Positions 54,044 to 64,000 of a stretch of 64,000 nucleotides of DNA are shown here, piece by piece. The DNA is from Naematelia aurantialba. Lineage: Eukaryota > Basidiomycota > Tremellomycetes > Tremellales > Naemateliaceae. The translations under genes were made by a program, and so were the position numbers. Location of the stretch: NCBI GenBank assembly GCA_021527695.1, contig JAKFAO010000010.1:248001-312000 (forward strand), written 5' to 3'. The notes beneath the pieces were generated by a model. That model was not told where the DNA came from. It worked only from the letters and a program-made list of their open reading frames with translations, and did no database searches. Every line of letters starts with the position of its first letter. Position 1 is the stretch's first letter.

Positions 54044-56285
54044 ATGTCACTGTCATCGACCATGTTCATCTACCCGTCGATGCCGCAACCACCACCCGAA
54101 TCTCAACCCCTGGGCTTCGCGTCATCACCCTCGCGCCCGCGGATCTCCACATCCATGTCGGACCAGTTTCTCTCTGCGCGTGTGGACACGTCTCGCCGAA
54201 CGGTCGCCGCCCCGCCAGAACACCGCCGACGACCGTCTTCCAACTCACCTGCCGCCCTCGATTCGGTGCCGGAAGACCGCCATCTGGGCACAGCGCGGCG
54301 CTCGCCAACTTCTCCCCTGCGGCCGGCGGCCAGATACCCCGGCAGAAGCTCCTCGAGCAAAGGCAAAGAGAGAGAGGCGGCGGCTGTCGTGCAGGAGCAT
54401 ATGGCGGATGCGACGCCGAGAAGAAATCGTGCAGAGTGGGTGATGGACGTGGACGAGGTGCAAAAGGGCGCCAAAGTGTGGTCTGAGCGCCAAAGGGTGG
54501 TCCTCATCATCGGCTGTAAGTTTCCGACATCGGTCTCCAAGAAACCGCCAGCTTATCATTCGTCAATCAGCTCCATCAGTCAACGCACTGGCCCCTCTCC
54601 TGTACAACCCAGCATTCTCCGGCACCCTCCTCTTGATCGGCTCGAAAGAACCACTGCCCGAGGTTCAAGCCCTGTTATCGCCATCGCATCTCTCAAGTGG
54701 TGCTCCCGTCTACCCCACTGTCCAGCGGTTCCGCCTGCCATCGGGTCCGCCCTCCGACGGCGCAAGCCATATACCAGCCATCGTCAAGGAGGCCACAGCG
54801 CTGGCACAGCAATTTCACAGCACCTCGGCTTACCTCAACCCTCGAACCAGGAGCAAGCGGCGCGACTCTGACGACTCGACCTCGTCCGGCTCGGGAAACC
54901 TCACGCCGCCTCTGCGCACGAACAAGTCGTCAGCAGTCAGCGTCAGCGATATGCGTGATGCATCTGACGTCGCATGGCTCCCGCCTGGAGGCAACATCAC
55001 CCGGGGCAACTCGGAGACGTCGCTTCCCCGCCCAAAGCCATCCTCGCATCGGTCGTTCTCACGAAACTCCATGTTTGGGCGTGTCAAAACAACCGAACCC
55101 GGTCCCAAGTTTTGCTTTGCCGGTGGCTCACCGTTCGACACAGTGATCAATATCATACCTCCGCATCGGGAGTTTGCGCCCGACCGCGCGCTCCAGGACA
55201 TGCTGCAGCAGGCAGTAGTGTTCACGACGGGAGTGATGCCGACGCTGACGCGCAAGCCGCTCAAAGGCTCGGGCTCGACCGCCGACCTGCCCATCTCTCT
55301 GCTCCATGTACTGCCGCAACAAGTGCCGGGTCCGCTTCCTGCGGTCCTCGAGAGCTTTCTTCTGTCGTTTGTCCCGTCATTCAGCGGCGGCTCGAGTGCC
55401 CGCGAGATCTGGGGCAGCGTGATCACGACGCCGGTGATCTCCGCTCCGAGGGTGGACGAGACCGTGTCCGGTGTCGAGACATTGCTCTTTGGCGGTGTGC
55501 GATGTCCGAGCGACGTGCTTTCCGGGGATGGCGGTTCGGGTGACTCTAAGCCGCGGGCTTTCTTGTCCAGCTGGACCTCGTGCATTGCGGTGCCGGGCTT
55601 GCTGGCGGAAGCACGCCGCCCTGCGGCTGGCAAGGCAGCCCCACTAGCCCGCTCACTTGCGTCGAGCGACACTATATCGTCCGATCGCGAGCCGCTGTTC
55701 TCCGCCTATCTCGATGCCAAGGCTCAGTCTCAAGCTAGGGCTCAGACTCAGGCTCAGACTCGATCGCCTCCTCTACCCGACCTTGCACGACCGCCGACGC
55801 GCTCCAAGTTGTCCAGTCTAGCATTCTCTTCCGACTCGCAATCTGAAATCGACGCGCAATCGCAGACTCAGACGCCGTTGCAATCCCGATCCCGGTCGCA
55901 ATCAATGGCGCGATCGGAATCGCAACCCCAGTTGCAGCCACAGTCAAAGTCACAGCTGCAGTCTTCATCGCAGGCTCAGCTGCAGTCTCTGTCGCAATCA
56001 CAGCAGCAGTCTCCATCACACGCGCAGCTGCAGTCGCAATCCCAATCTCAGCTGCAGTCTTCATCGCAGGCGCAGCTGCAGGGCTCGCCGCTCCCGAGCT
56101 CGCCGGGCGTGCCAGAACTCGACCCGAGCCATTCATCGTGCTCGTCTTGGTCTGGCTTCCCGGACTCTGCGTCGGAAGTGGGCGAGGTGCAGCCGCCACC
56201 GCCGCCGGCACCTACGACCGAGCCCGGGGTGAAGGGGCGAAAGGCGATTGCCACGTGGTTCAGGGGCAGCAAGAAGGGCAAGTGA
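54044..56285 (+). CDS. Hypothetical protein, 725 aa, Gln/Ser-rich
   Basis: Not recognised. Two exons (54044-54515, 54580-56285) are joined by a 64-nt intron with a GTAAGT donor and CCATCAG acceptor, restoring a hydrophobic segment WSERQRVVLIIGFNALAPLL (about 150-170), followed by GTLLLIGSKEPLPEVQALL. The N-terminus is Ser/Pro/Arg-rich. An ordered middle region includes FAGGSPFDTVINIIPPHREF, LQDMLQQAVVFTTGVMPTLT and LPAVLESFLLSFVPSFSGG. From about 540 comes a repeat region with units such as SQSQLQSSSQAQLQ. The end is basic (GRKAIATWFRGSKKGK). The first ATG is used; a second follows six codons later. The middle region is the part to search for homologues. Possibly a membrane-associated basidiomycete-specific protein. 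Confidence 0.65.
55726..56090. repeat. Coding Gln-Ser repeats
   Basis: CAGTCGCAATC/CAGCTGCAGTC-type units encode degenerate S-Q-x-Q repeats. CAG/CAA and TCG/TCT/TCA alternate, so this is an expanded but diversified coding repeat. Confidence 0.85.
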
Positions 56286-57637
56286 CCGGGCGCCGCCGGG
56301 CGGCGACGCGAGCGACTCGAGCGAGGGATGGGAGTCTGATACTGCGGGACGGACGCAGGGGCGGAGTGTGGCGATTGGAGTGGCGGGAGCTGCGGGCCGT
56401 GGAGCAGTGGAGCCGTGGCCGGGAGCAGTGAGGATAGAGGATAGATGTGGGATCCGGGAGGGACACTGGAAACGCGGTTGGAAAGTGCTGGGGAGGGAGG
56501 ATCATGAGTCGAGCCTGTGGCGTTGTGGCGGGAGGAAGTGACGGGTTGGTGACGAGGATTTCCTCGGTGACAGGATTCGCCAGTCGGGCAGGAGAAAACG
56601 GACTATTTGTCAATTTCGCGGTGGCGCAGCATTGAAACGGACACTTGTTCATGACATTACGTTCACGATTGGCAGGAGATCTAATGGTGGCATCTGGATC
56701 ATCAGTATCGAGCAGTACCAGAGTCATCTCGGGAGGCGCGGGACATACCGCAGTAGATAACACACATGCATTGTCTGAGCTTCTTTGCTGCGTTGAGCGT
56801 CGTGTTGCTGCTGAGCGTCAAGTAGCTGCGTGTCTGGTATCTGAACGTCCTGCTGCTGGGTATCGGTGTCAGACGTTCAAGTTGCTGGTTCTGAGGTTCC
56901 TTGTCCTATCGCTCGTTCGACACTCGACTCTCCTTCTATCCGCCATTTCACCACTCGCTGTTCCGTGCGCATCGTTGTATTTGTACTTTCTTCATTATTC
57001 GCCACTGCGACATGCCTTCCACGCGTCCGCGCCCACGATTTTATATTCGAACTGGGGCATGTCCGTGCTCACTCCCTACCATCCCATGTCTGCTGCGTTG
57101 GTAACCTCTTTCTGTCTTTCTCGTGCGCGCCCGTCCGTGGAGATGGCGTAAGGGCGATGGCGTAAGGGCGACGGCGTCAGGCGAAGCCTCAACGTACCCC
57201 GCCAGCTTCAAAGAAGGTCAGGAGAGAGCGAGACGTCATACGAAGATACGCTGACCTCCTTTCATTGCATCGACGTTATTCTCTGCGCTCCATCCGCCCA
57301 GAACGTTCTTGGCCCCTGGCACCAGCCCCACCGGTCAACCAGGTAGTCTCGTCTCGCGTTGGCCCACTCGCATCGGATTCCCGTTCATCGTGGAATCTTC
57401 GTCCTCCATCCAGGCTCCAATATGACGCGATGACCGAGCTCTTGACACTCGCCTCTCCACATCTCCGCGTGTTATATAAGAGCCCTGTCGAAGAAAGTAT
57501 CCAATCACAAACTTCAGTTCTGCCATTCTTCAGCCGCTGCCACGTTCCACTCGCTCACAGACCGCACACCTACTCGCACACCTCGGCCTCCCTCAGCATC
57601 AAGGTTCCACTTCAATTAGACCTGACACCAACACCTC
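56286..57637. other. Intergenic region, 1.35 kb
   Basis: Holds the 3' UTR of the 54044 gene and a promoter-like segment. GATGGCGTAAGGGC-type units repeat three times at about 57140-57180. No supported gene. Confidence 0.5.
57468..57480 (+). promoter_or_regulatory. TATA box upstream of the 57638 frame
   Basis: GTTATATAAGAG is a near-ideal TATA box about 165 bp before the ATG at 57638, with a CT/A-rich leader after it. Confidence 0.55.
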
Positions 57638-58309
57638 ATGAGGTTCGTCCCCACTGCTCTCGAAATCTTCACGAGCCCTTTCCACGTTCCGGCAGACATC
57701 GACGCCCACGAGACATGCCACGAGCACAGCATTCACAGCATTCGCAGCACGGTCGACCGGGTCGCAGACACACAGCGCCATGGCGACGCTAAGAGTCCTC
57801 GGGTAGGTGGCCCGCCACACAGGTGGACGACGCCTAAAGTCGCCACTCACCATGCAACTCCCCTGCCCCCTCTGCCCGTTCTTAACACCACTGCACACGC
57901 GCGCACGCACGCACATGCTCATGCACAAGCTCAAGATCATGCTGAGGGAGACGACGCGCAAGACCCCTTACGTCCACTAGCAGCACAGGGGTGGTACTCG
58001 CCGTTCCTGAAACCGGCACTCACGTTCGCTCAAATGCAGTCTTGCCCTGATTTACCGTGTTCCCCAACAAGTGCAAGCGCACGCCAGAACACCAGTACCT
58101 GCTTACACACCGCAACCCAGAAGGAAGAGCCAATTGCCAACGGACGGAACGTCGGCGGCGATACTGATTCACACATATCAGAAGACTCGTCGGGGCACTC
58201 ACGGCCTCCCGCAGGTGGTCGTCGGGGTGCCGACGCAGATCGATGCGGCATGGAGGACACGTGGAAAGACGCGCTCAAGACTGGATTCCTCACTTTCTGC
58301 GGCACCTGA
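57638..58309 (+). CDS. Possible orphan protein, 223 aa
   Basis: Low-confidence call resting on an intron-free frame downstream of a strong TATA box and a plausible leader. The product starts MRFVPTALEIFTSPFHV and is rich in His, Thr, Asp and Ala. It includes a HARTHAHAHAQAQ run coded by a CACG/CATG microsatellite-like stretch. I see no domain, signal peptide or membrane helix. It could equally be a spliced gene of which only part is read here, or a non-coding transcript. Confidence 0.3.
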   Translation: MRFVPTALEIFTSPFHVPADIDAHETCHEHSIHSIRSTVDRVADTQRHGDAKSPRVGGPPHRWTTPKVATHHATPLPPLPVLNTTAHARTHAHAHAQAQDHAEGDDAQDPLRPLAAQGWYSPFLKPALTFAQMQSCPDLPCSPTSASARQNTSTCLHTATQKEEPIANGRNVGGDTDSHISEDSSGHSRPPAGGRRGADADRCGMEDTWKDALKTGFLTFCGT

Positions 58310-58613
58310 TCCCATCTTCACGCCCGATTTGAGCTGTGCTCTCGTAGCATTAGATGCATGCACGCGCAATGACTGAGCCGCGTTCTACGAGCTAAACACC
58401 CGCCCAGTTTCCCCGTAATCCTCCCAAGCATGCTCTATAAGAACCCTCTCGCTCAGAGACCGTATCTTGCTGCACACCGAGATCATCCTTCCGCGATTAG
58501 ACTTAGGCGCTTGCCATGTGACGTAGCAGATGAGGCTGCAGCTTCTGGCCCTTGCGGACTTCCTACCGAAGACCGCTCCTCCTGACAAAACCAACAATGT
58601 GCTTCCCTTCACC
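58310..58613. other. Convergent spacer before CSM1
   Basis: 304 bp downstream of the 57638 frame and of CSM1 (opposite strand). Probably the 3' UTR of CSM1; no other feature. Confidence 0.4.
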
Positions 58614-60151
58614 TCAGTCCTCCTCACCCTCCCCTTCGGAACCCTCGAGGTTCGCCCGCAACTCGTTCCAAAATGCGCAAAGCTGGTCCACCGGCAGGGT
58701 GAACTGCGTCGCAAACATCCCCAGGCGCCGCACAAACGCCTTGTCCGACTCGTTCTCCAGCCCTTCCGGCATGTACAGGACCTGCTTGACCCAGGGGTTC
58801 GACTCCTTGGCGGCCAACAGGGTCTGCGAGATCTCGTTGTATATCTTGAGCTTGAACTGCAGGCCTACATCCACGGCGTCAGCGCGGCGAACGGCGGCAC
58901 CGAAGCTCGAGGATTACAGTCCCGCTGAAAGGGAACCGGCACTCACTGCGCCTGCCGACCGTTTGGACGCAGTTGAACGTCCGTTCCTTGCCCGCCTTGC
59001 CCTCCTTGATCTTGACGTTGACGATGCTCAGGTCCGTAAGGTCCTCGTATAGCTTGACAGACTCGACGTCTTTCTGCATCTCTTCGGGATTGCTTGGCGC
59101 GGCGGACGGCGGCGGGCCAGAACGAGAGCGTCGCAGAAGGGACTGCGAGTGCGCCACTTCCGCTTGGTGTTCCTTCTCCAGCGCGACGTCTACCATTGAC
59201 ATCAGCATCGTAGTCCGGGTAGACGGTCGACCGCCTTGGAGCCCTCGACCGCGACACTCACACTTCGCCTCCTGCTCTTTCAGCGACGCCTGCGTTTTCG
59301 ATAACTCGGCTTTGAGCAGCTTGACCTCTGTTGGATCGGCCTTGGCGGGGGGCTCGAGCGCGGCTGTCGTCGCCTCTTTCAGCGCTTTCTCCAGTGAGGT
59401 CGTGCGGCTCTGCTGCTTCTCGTTGAGGGTAGACAGATTCGCAATGAGGTCGCTTTGCGCTGCAGACACGCTCTGTCAGCTGGTTGACTCCCCGAGGGGA
59501 CATCAAAGGGATGAAGAGATGATGCCCGCATACCTTTCGCCTGCAGCGCCGCTTTCTCCTTGTACCGCCCCAACAGCTCCTCCGCACTTGTATTCCGCAG
59601 CTTGCTCAGCTCCTCAAATTGCTTCGAAAAGGTATCACGCTGGGCTCTTAATCGATCGCGCTCGGCCGTCATCTGTCAGGGAAGGTTCAGCTGGTGTGGT
59701 GAAGGACTACGGTTAGCCGACCGAAAGGGCTCACCGCCTTGAGCTTCATTTCCAGCTCCGATGCCCGCCCACTGCTGGGTACGTGCTCATCCTCGTCCTC
59801 ATCCTGCCGCGATTTGGTCGGCTTGAGTGGTCTGCTCGATGTGGGTGCTGCCTTTGTAGGCTTCGGCGCTTTCGTAGCCGCATCATCTCCCGACATCTCT
59901 GCGGAATGATAAGCGCCTGTTGATCCAGCGACCCTAATTTGCGACGTCAACATGGGTACTCACCGCCAAAGCTGTCTCCCTCATTCATCAAGTCATCGTC
60001 AAAGCTGCCAGAGGGCTTCTTGGCCACCTTGCCAGGAGCAGCGTTCTCCTTGCCGCTCTATGCCAGATCAGCATACACATGGAACCAGACAAGGCATGCG
60101 ACTTACGCGCTTTGGTACCGATGTCGCTCGGGACGTGGATGCCGCTGCCAT
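58614..60151 (-). CDS. CSM1: Monopolin subunit Csm1/Pcs1
   Basis: Kinetochore- and nucleolus-associated coiled-coil protein of the monopolin complex, clamping microtubule-binding sites and acting at rDNA. Seven exons (60151-60107, 60057-59964, 59898-59735, 59672-59534, 59459-59262, 59189-58947, 58864-58614) give 377 aa. The N-terminal third is charged and disordered (RPLKPTKSRQDEDEDEH). A coiled coil follows (about 90-225: MTAERDRLRAQRDTFSKQFE, LNEKQQSRTTSLEKALKEAT). The globular C-terminal domain has VKLYEDLTDLSIVNVKIKEG, ERTFNCVQTV, LQFKLKIYNEISQTL and YMPEGLENESDKAFVRRLGM. The start is the ATG of a 45-nt first exon (MAAASTSRATSVPKR). Head-to-head with TFB3, 284 bp between ATGs. Confidence 0.9.
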
Positions 60152-60435
60152 ATCTATTGTGCGATATTTAGATACCCAGTTGTCGCTGGTTTGCGTCCAG
60201 TAACAAGGAAGCGTGACCAAAGAGTGTGCGTCGAAGATGTCGGGAGATCAGTCGCGTGCGGTTTTGCTATTGTTTACATCGGTGGCGAAATGACGTGGCA
60301 TTGATTACCCCTGGAGCCCCGCTTGATAAGCGACTGTTGCTGGTCACCTCTCGCTCGTCTGTGCAGTTGCTTCGGCAGTCATTATCCAAGCAAAGCAACC
60401 ACCCTGGTGGCGTGCGGCTGCTGGCTGGGTGCAAG
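60152..60435. promoter_or_regulatory. Shared divergent promoter, CSM1 / TFB3
   Basis: 284 bp between ATGs. No clear TATA element. Confidence 0.45.
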
Positions 60436-62143
60436 ATGTCCAAGCTGCCTGCACGGCGTCCCCTCGTAGCCGCCCGTCGGCCCATCACGGGCCCATCATC
60501 GTCGAGCTCGACTGCTGTGCGGAAACCAGGACAACCGTCTTCGTCCGGCGGGCGTGTCGGCGTCAATGCGCGGGGCACAGAGGATGGGTACTTGTACGTC
60601 GCGGGTGTGCGAGATCCCAGCAAGCGCATGTCGGAATATCGCGTGAGTGCCGACCAGCGACAGGACGGCGCGACCGCAGCGTCCAGCCCTTGACGTATGA
60701 GGGAGGGATGCTGATGCTGACGAGTGGCCAGACCGAGCAGGACGTTTGTCCTGTTTGCCATACCGATCGGCAGTTCAACAAGAACCTGCGCCTCCTGGTG
60801 TCTCCATGTTACCATAAAATGTCAGTCCCTCTCTGAGACAACGAGCGAGGCATGCTTGGATGCGCTTGGATGCTCTTGTCCTCTGCCCGTAACCCGTACC
60901 CTCGCCCTCATGTGAGAAGACGGAGGGAGATAGGCTCCTGGAGAGGGGAGGGGAATATGTACGTAGGCTGACTCTAACAGGTGCGAGTCATGCATCGACC
61001 GCCTCTTCACTCTGGGCCCCGAGCCGTGTCCGCAGTGCGGGCGCATCCTTCGTAAAGTCAACTTTGCACATCAAACGTTTGAAGACCTCAAAGTCGAGAA
61101 AGAGGTCGCTGTGCGGCGCCGCATGGCTGAACAGTACGTCGTCGACTAGGACCTCGGGATTCCACGCGAGAAATGTAGCTGATCATTGGTCTGCAGCTTC
61201 AACAAGACTGAAGCGGATTTCCTCAGCAAGCGAGAGTACGATAATTACCTGGAAGAAGTAGAAGATTTGAGTACGTCTAGCTTCTCCTTCCCCTCCACCT
61301 TTCAAGTGCACGGACAGCGCGCTGACGCGCTGGTAGCGTTTAATCTGTTGAATGACATTGACATACCCGAGACCGAGGCGCGCATAGCCGAGTTCAGTAA
61401 GAAGAACGCCGCGGTCATCGAGGCGAATCGGGAGAGGGCGGCCCTCGAGCAGCTCGGCCAGGCGGAGCGGGACGACGTCGAGCGGCGGGCGAGGGAGGAA
61501 CGGCGGCGCCTCGTCGCGGAGGCGGAGGAGAAGGACCGCGTCGAGGCAGAGGAGAGCGCGCGTGCCATCACCCTAGCCCTTGTATGTTCTTACCTCGCGA
61601 TGATCCGCTCTCCACCTGTTTGCCGCTCCCCACTCTGGCTATCGCCGTCCTAGTGCCGCTCTGGCATGCACTCTTAAATCTAGAGTCGCGTGTCAACACT
61701 GACTCTGTGTATAGGGCCAGGGCAACAAAGCGCTTGCAGAGGAGATCCGACAACGCGGCGAGCTCGCCAAGAAAGCCCGACAAGAAGCGCTCGACAAGGC
61801 GGTCCCATCCGTCCTCATGGCAATGTACAACTCGCTCGCCTCCGACCCCGCGTCGTCTGGCGAAGATCTCGACCCGCTCTCGGCGTCATATAGCGGCCCG
61901 TTTGTGCCGATTCCGTACTCTGATCCCGAAAAGGCACAGTGGAAGCACTGGTACAGCCTCAAGAAGGACTATACGGACGGGCGAGACGGCGTCATTGCCG
62001 TCAAGGAGAACCGCAAGGGCGCGATCCGGCCGGGCGGGTACGATCTGGGCTTGTTTTGGGAGATGGAGATCCGGTCTGCAGTGGAGAGTCTGGGGATAGA
62101 GCCGATACGCGATCCAGATGGAGGCGCTGGCCTGACCGTCTGA
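60436..62143 (+). CDS. TFB3: TFIIH subunit Tfb3 / MAT1 (CAK assembly factor)
   Basis: RING-finger assembly factor that tethers the Cdk7-cyclin H kinase to core TFIIH in transcription initiation and repair. Six exons (60436-60642, 60732-60820, 60981-61133, 61197-61270, 61337-61581, 61715-62143) give 398 aa. After a Ser/Arg/Pro-rich N-terminus the RING reads CPVCHTDRQFNKNLRLLVSP, CYHKMCESCIDRLF, PCPQCGRILRK (about 76-120). Next are FAHQTFEDLKVEKEVAVRRR, FNKTEADFLSKREYDNYLEE, NLLNDIDIPETEARIAEF and a long Glu/Arg coiled coil (about 200-256). The end, with GGYDLGLFWEMEIRSAVESL, is a MAT1 C-terminal-type region. The first ATG with a good context is used. Confidence 0.94.
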
Positions 62144-62474
62144 CGTTTGACGTTTGACAGGTACCGGCGAAAGAGGGGCGTCGAGATCCGGCAGAGGCGC
62201 AGCTGTGCTTGCTCGTCGTGGACGCCGTCACGAGGCAGGTTGCGCAGGCAGATGGTCAGTATTTCCCGCATCGTGTAATTTTGCATGCATCAGTCCTCAT
62301 CCCGCCTTGCGGCTGCTGCCTTCCCAATCAGCACCGTGGGTCATCAATCGAATCACAACAAGTGACGTCTAGCTCGGGTTCAGCAATCATCTCATCTCAT
62401 TCCGAGGCTGACAAACGCCGCGATGCATGACTGATCACGGATGCCATAAGCCAATCCTCGGAAACATCTAAACC
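62144..62474. other. Convergent 3' spacer, TFB3 / GUP1
   Basis: 331 bp between the two stop codons; 3' UTRs only. Confidence 0.5.
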
Positions 62475-64000
62475 TCAACACCGCCTGTCGATCCCCCGCC
62501 GCTTCTCCTCCTCCCTGTACTCAAACATGACCTGCACGGCCACAAATAGACACCCACTTGCGAATATCATGAATGCGATACCTAAGGCAGCCACCCATCA
62601 GCTCTCTTCAGTCCCTCTCCAATCATTGCCGCCATGCCATCTTGCCATCTTGCCTCTATGTCTCCTACGGCCATGCCACCATGCACCATGCTGCCATGCC
62701 GCCCGCCACACGCGGCCCGCGAGTCGCATCCGGCACTCGGCCTCCCCGATCTCCATTATGCGGACAGCACTCACCTGACCATGTCGACACCAGTATACCG
62801 ACGAGGTGCCTCATCCCGTCGAGGCCTAGGACGAACCCCACGAGATTCGCCGACATCATCATGAGGATGTTGCCTACGCCGCCTACAGCGCAGACGTGGC
62901 GATACCACCATTCGTGGCCATACTGCCCAGTCAGCGTTAGGGTACGAATACGTCACTACAGCACCACAGCCCACAGCACGAAAGCCCACAGCATCACAGC
63001 ACTACAGCTGCCGAAGCTGCGTGAAAAGAAAGCCCACAGACCACAGCACTACAGCGGCCGAAGCTGCGCGACAGGATAGAGACTAGGCTTACTTTGGCCT
63101 GAGAAAAGACCCGCCTCGCCAGCAGTTCCGGCACGATGAACAGGCTGATGAGCCAGCCCCACGCGAGCAGCTTCATCGACAGGTCGTGCCACAGCGCCAC
63201 AAAGGTGAAGACGAGCAGGGTCGCCATGATGGCGTTGCGCGAGCCGCCGACGGGTATGTAGATGTACCTGACCATTCTGTCAGCGACGACGCCCGTGGAA
63301 TGCTTCCGATGCGAGAATTTCGCAAGTCCGGCTTGTGAATTCGGAAGATTCCGAATCGAAAACGGAAGACACGACCTGCAGCTGGGGCATGGGTCGACAG
63401 AGGTCAGCGGACGTACCGGACCAGCCAGAGATTATACGACCGATGCCAACTCCGCCAAAATCCGAGGGTCGAGTAGTTATTCGCCACGCATCGGATCATG
63501 TTCTCCGGCGGGTCGATTCCATCCAACAACGCCCACAGCCGGAAGAATCGCCACGGAATCAACAGCTAGCCCAGCATCTTGTCAGCTTCCAATCTACCTC
63601 GCAGCGAGAAGATGAGGCAGCTGACCTTGAGCCACACGACGACGAGGTTCCAGAACCCAATCATGCTGAGATCGGCGGCGCTGTCGCCAGACCACGCAGA
63701 CGTGTCTTTGATAGCCACGACGTACATCGTATGCAGGACGGACTCCATCGTCGCGAGGCAGAACACGAAACGGATCGCGTAGGACAGCTTCTCACGCCGG
63801 GAGATGGAGACTGGTTGTCGCACCTGAAGTTTGCGGGATCAGCACGGCAACGCAGACGTGCAGCGCGGGCACGGGACTATAGGTGCCTAGGGGCTCACCT
63901 GCCATAGAAAGTCGTTGAACGTCATTATCGGTCCTGCAATGTAGAGCGGCGGATACAGGCAGTAGGCGAGATAGTTGACCAGGCAGTACTCACCGCGCGG
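62475..64000 (-). CDS. GUP1: Glycerol uptake protein Gup1 (MBOAT), 5' part beyond window
   Basis: ER multipass O-acyltransferase that remodels the lipid of GPI anchors; named for glycerol phenotypes. The last six exons are present (64000-63899 partial, 63823-63626, 63565-63417, 63267-63093, 62922-62775, 62581-62475), giving 292 codons in frame. Signatures are [72 protein letters not shown], and [20 protein letters not shown] with the MBOAT His. [20 protein letters not shown] follows, ending [16 protein letters not shown]. The gene runs off the right edge, so the N-terminus is missing. The intron 62923-63092 carries a duplication. Confidence 0.93.
62955..63075. repeat. Direct duplication in a GUP1 intron
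   Basis: AGCCCACAG and CACAGCACTACAGC units recur, with two near-identical blocks ending GCCGAAGCTGCG about 52 bp apart. They lie inside intron 62923-63092 and are G/T-rich on the sense strand. Confidence 0.8.

Noticed and set aside
58790..58800. GGTTCGACTCC, matching a tRNA B-box
   Set aside because: It lies in CSM1 coding sequence, and no A-box, acceptor stem or cloverleaf could be drawn around it.

Overview
The window is nuclear DNA of a fungus, most likely a basidiomycete yeast of the Tremellomycetes (Cryptococcus/Trichosporon relatives). The DNA is GC-rich and compact. Genes are split by many short introns with GTGAGT-like donors and a GCTGAC/GCTGAT branch site a few bases before the acceptor. 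The proteome is fungal (Prm1, Hse1, Gup1, Nce101, Alg9, basidiomycete-type orphans). I rebuilt 27 protein-coding models by joining exons by eye. For the conserved genes every exon junction keeps the reading frame and the family alignment. No tRNA, rRNA, CRISPR array, transposon or biosynthetic cluster was found.

Layout. 1-2146: promoter and a small orphan gene. 2147-10849: ALG9, an Emi1/DUF3128-like gene, a small lysine-rich gene, ARPC1 (Arp2/3) and a membrane orphan. 11235-22753: TAF10, a CUE-CCCH-Smr protein, HSE1 (ESCRT-0), NSE3 (Smc5/6) and mitoribosomal mS41. 23495-31060: NCE101, an ARE-type sterol acyltransferase and a forkhead factor. 31061-33197: a gene-poor gap. 33198-41353: a DHA2 drug/H+ antiporter, RAD10/ERCC1, RRP42 and an F-box-like protein. 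41859-52404: PRM1, PRE7 (proteasome beta6), a YBR137W-like protein and a UDP-glycosyltransferase. 54044-64000: two orphans, CSM1 (monopolin), TFB3/MAT1 (TFIIH) and the 3' part of GUP1, cut by the window edge.

The genes are mostly housekeeping and do not form one pathway. They are arranged in strictly alternating orientation: nine head-to-head pairs share 237-557 bp between start codons, and several tail-to-tail pairs are so close (58 and 98 bp) that their 3' UTRs probably overlap. Co-regulation within pairs is an inference only.

The most unusual structure not explained by the genes is a set of tandem-repeat arrays sitting inside introns, each with its own unit (5, 7, 8, about 45 bp and others). 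Most of the long ones are pyrimidine-rich on the sense strand of their host gene whichever way the gene points. Other notable points are an Emi1-like protein in which both inner cysteines of the twin CX9C fold are glycine, several micro-exons (8-25 nt), a divergent forkhead recognition helix, and long lineage-specific tails on RAD10 and PRM1.
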